DNA of 64,000 nt from AP-15 sp963774345 (lineage in GTDB: Bacteria; Pseudomonadota; Alphaproteobacteria; ATCC43930; CGMCC-115725): assembly GCA_963774345.1 (NCBI GenBank), contig CAVZFB010000062.1:62001-126000 (forward strand), written 5' to 3'. Under the pieces are notes generated by a model, which saw only the letters and a list, made by a program, of their open reading frames with translations, had not been told where the DNA came from and did not search any database. Shown here one piece after another: positions 63,399-64,000 of the stretch. Positions within the stretch are counted from its first letter, which is position 1. Every line of letters starts with the position of its first letter. Made by a program: the position numbers and the translations under genes.

Positions 63399-64000
63399 TC
63401 AATTGGTCGGGAAGGCTTTGGCTTCCGACAGTTCGGGGCGCTCGGACCCGGCTGATTTGCTCAGCGCCGCCAGCTTCTGGTAGGCCTCGCGCGAGGTCGC
63501 GATGTCGCCCGACTGCTTGGCGGCGCGGGCCTTGCCGAGAAGGCTGCGGAAGCGGTTGGGATCGGTGCGCAGGACCTGCTCGTACTCCTTCAGCGCCGCG
63601 TCGGGCTGGTTGAGTTCGAGCAGCAGATCGGCGAGCAGCTCACGCGCCGGGTAGACCGAGGACGGGGTTGCGGGATGCTTATCCATCGTCGCTTCGAGAT
63701 CGGCTGCCGCGCGCACCAGCTCGACCGCTTTCTTGTCGTCGCCCTGGACGTGGGCAAGGATGCCGGAGGCGCCGAGCCGCTGGACCTTGACCTGATTGGC
63801 CCAGTACGTGTCCTTTGCCGCCAGCAGCTTGTCCTCGAGCGATTGCAATTTGGTGATTTCTGCCTGCGCACCGGCGGCGTCCGCGGTATGCGCGTCGCCG
63901 AGCGCGCGGGCGTACGAGATCATCGCCTCGGCCCATGGGAAATGGTCGAGCGGGAAACCGATCGCCGGCTCGGACAGGGCGGCCGCGGCTTTCCAGTCGC
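63399..64000 (-). CDS. Tetratricopeptide-repeat protein, C-terminal part
   Basis: The frame enters from the right edge (DWKAAAALSEPAIGFPLDHF) and runs 200 residues to a stop at 63399. WAEAMISYARALGDAHTADA, KLLAAKDTYWANQVKVQRLG, ARELLADLLLELNQPDAALK and YEQVLRTDPNRFRSLLGKAR are TPR-like helices with the family's closing RPELSEAKAF. These proteins are large secreted or periplasmic TPR proteins of unknown function; the N-terminus lies outside the window. Confidence 0.8.
   Translation of the reverse strand, partial: DWKAAAALSEPAIGFPLDHFPWAEAMISYARALGDAHTADAAGAQAEITKLQSLEDKLLAAKDTYWANQVKVQRLGASGILAHVQGDDKKAVELVRAAADLEATMDKHPATPSSVYPARELLADLLLELNQPDAALKEYEQVLRTDPNRFRSLLGKARAAKQSGDIATSREAYQKLAALSKSAGSERPELSEAKAFPTN

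Overview
This window looks like chromosomal DNA from a high-GC alphaproteobacterium, most likely in or near the Rhodospirillales/Acetobacterales. The evidence is the run pyrB-pyrC-plsY-dprA-topA-rnr with rpmG close by, a fused transaldolase/phosphoglucose isomerase inside a complete pentose-phosphate operon, and several flavin/F420-type luciferase-like oxidoreductases. No tRNA, rRNA or CRISPR array was recognised. Placement below class level is inference.

Layout. 0-11.3 kb, minus strand: start of ppc, then rpmG and the housekeeping run from pyrB down to an S41 lipoprotein protease. 11.4-17.3 kb, minus: DNA alkylation repair (ada plus a 2OG-Fe(II) oxygenase), an acetamidase/formamidase, another 2OG dioxygenase and two luciferase-like oxidoreductases. 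17.6-21.6 kb, plus: a lone ABC-exporter membrane domain and two tandem MFS paralogues. 21.6-23.3 kb, minus: a NUDIX hydrolase and a secreted EndoU-like nuclease coupled to a small candidate immunity gene. 23.3-30.3 kb: amide/peptide catabolism (M81 peptidase, carbamoylase), CtpA, an alpha/beta hydrolase and a third luciferase-like enzyme. 30.4-36 kb, plus: adenosine kinase, typA, rpsD, a CorC-type transporter and an RskA-like protein. 36.2-47.2 kb, plus: gluconokinase, tkt, tal-pgi, gnd, zwf, rpe, pgl, rpiA and a HAD phosphatase, which together form the oxidative and non-oxidative pentose-phosphate route with entry from gluconate. 47.3-57.5 kb: folD, a PEP-mutase/isocitrate-lyase-family enzyme, a NrtR-like regulator, comM, doxX, a glycosyltransferase and queG-queF-tgt for queuosine in tRNA. 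57.5-63.4 kb: an accessory segment, partly AT-rich, with REP-like palindromes, an aspartic-protease/Ivy-like fusion, a trypsin-like/DUF6941 fusion, a decapitated brnT with intact brnA, and an IS481-family transposase. The window ends inside a TPR protein.

Sequence quality matters here. Many genes, including ones expected to be essential or nearly so (topA, pyrB, pyrC), are broken by single-base indels, nearly all +1 insertions, especially at 30.8-47.2 kb. Other blocks (22.8-30.3 and 47.3-63.9 kb) read cleanly. I interpret most breaks as consensus errors, so frameshifted genes are given as one feature spanning the repaired reading frame.

The strongest candidates for something undescribed are the aspartic-protease/Ivy-like fusion at 58.2 kb, the stand-alone EndoU nuclease with its stop-start-coupled partner at 22.4-23.3 kb, and the protease-DUF6941 fusion at 60-61.4 kb.
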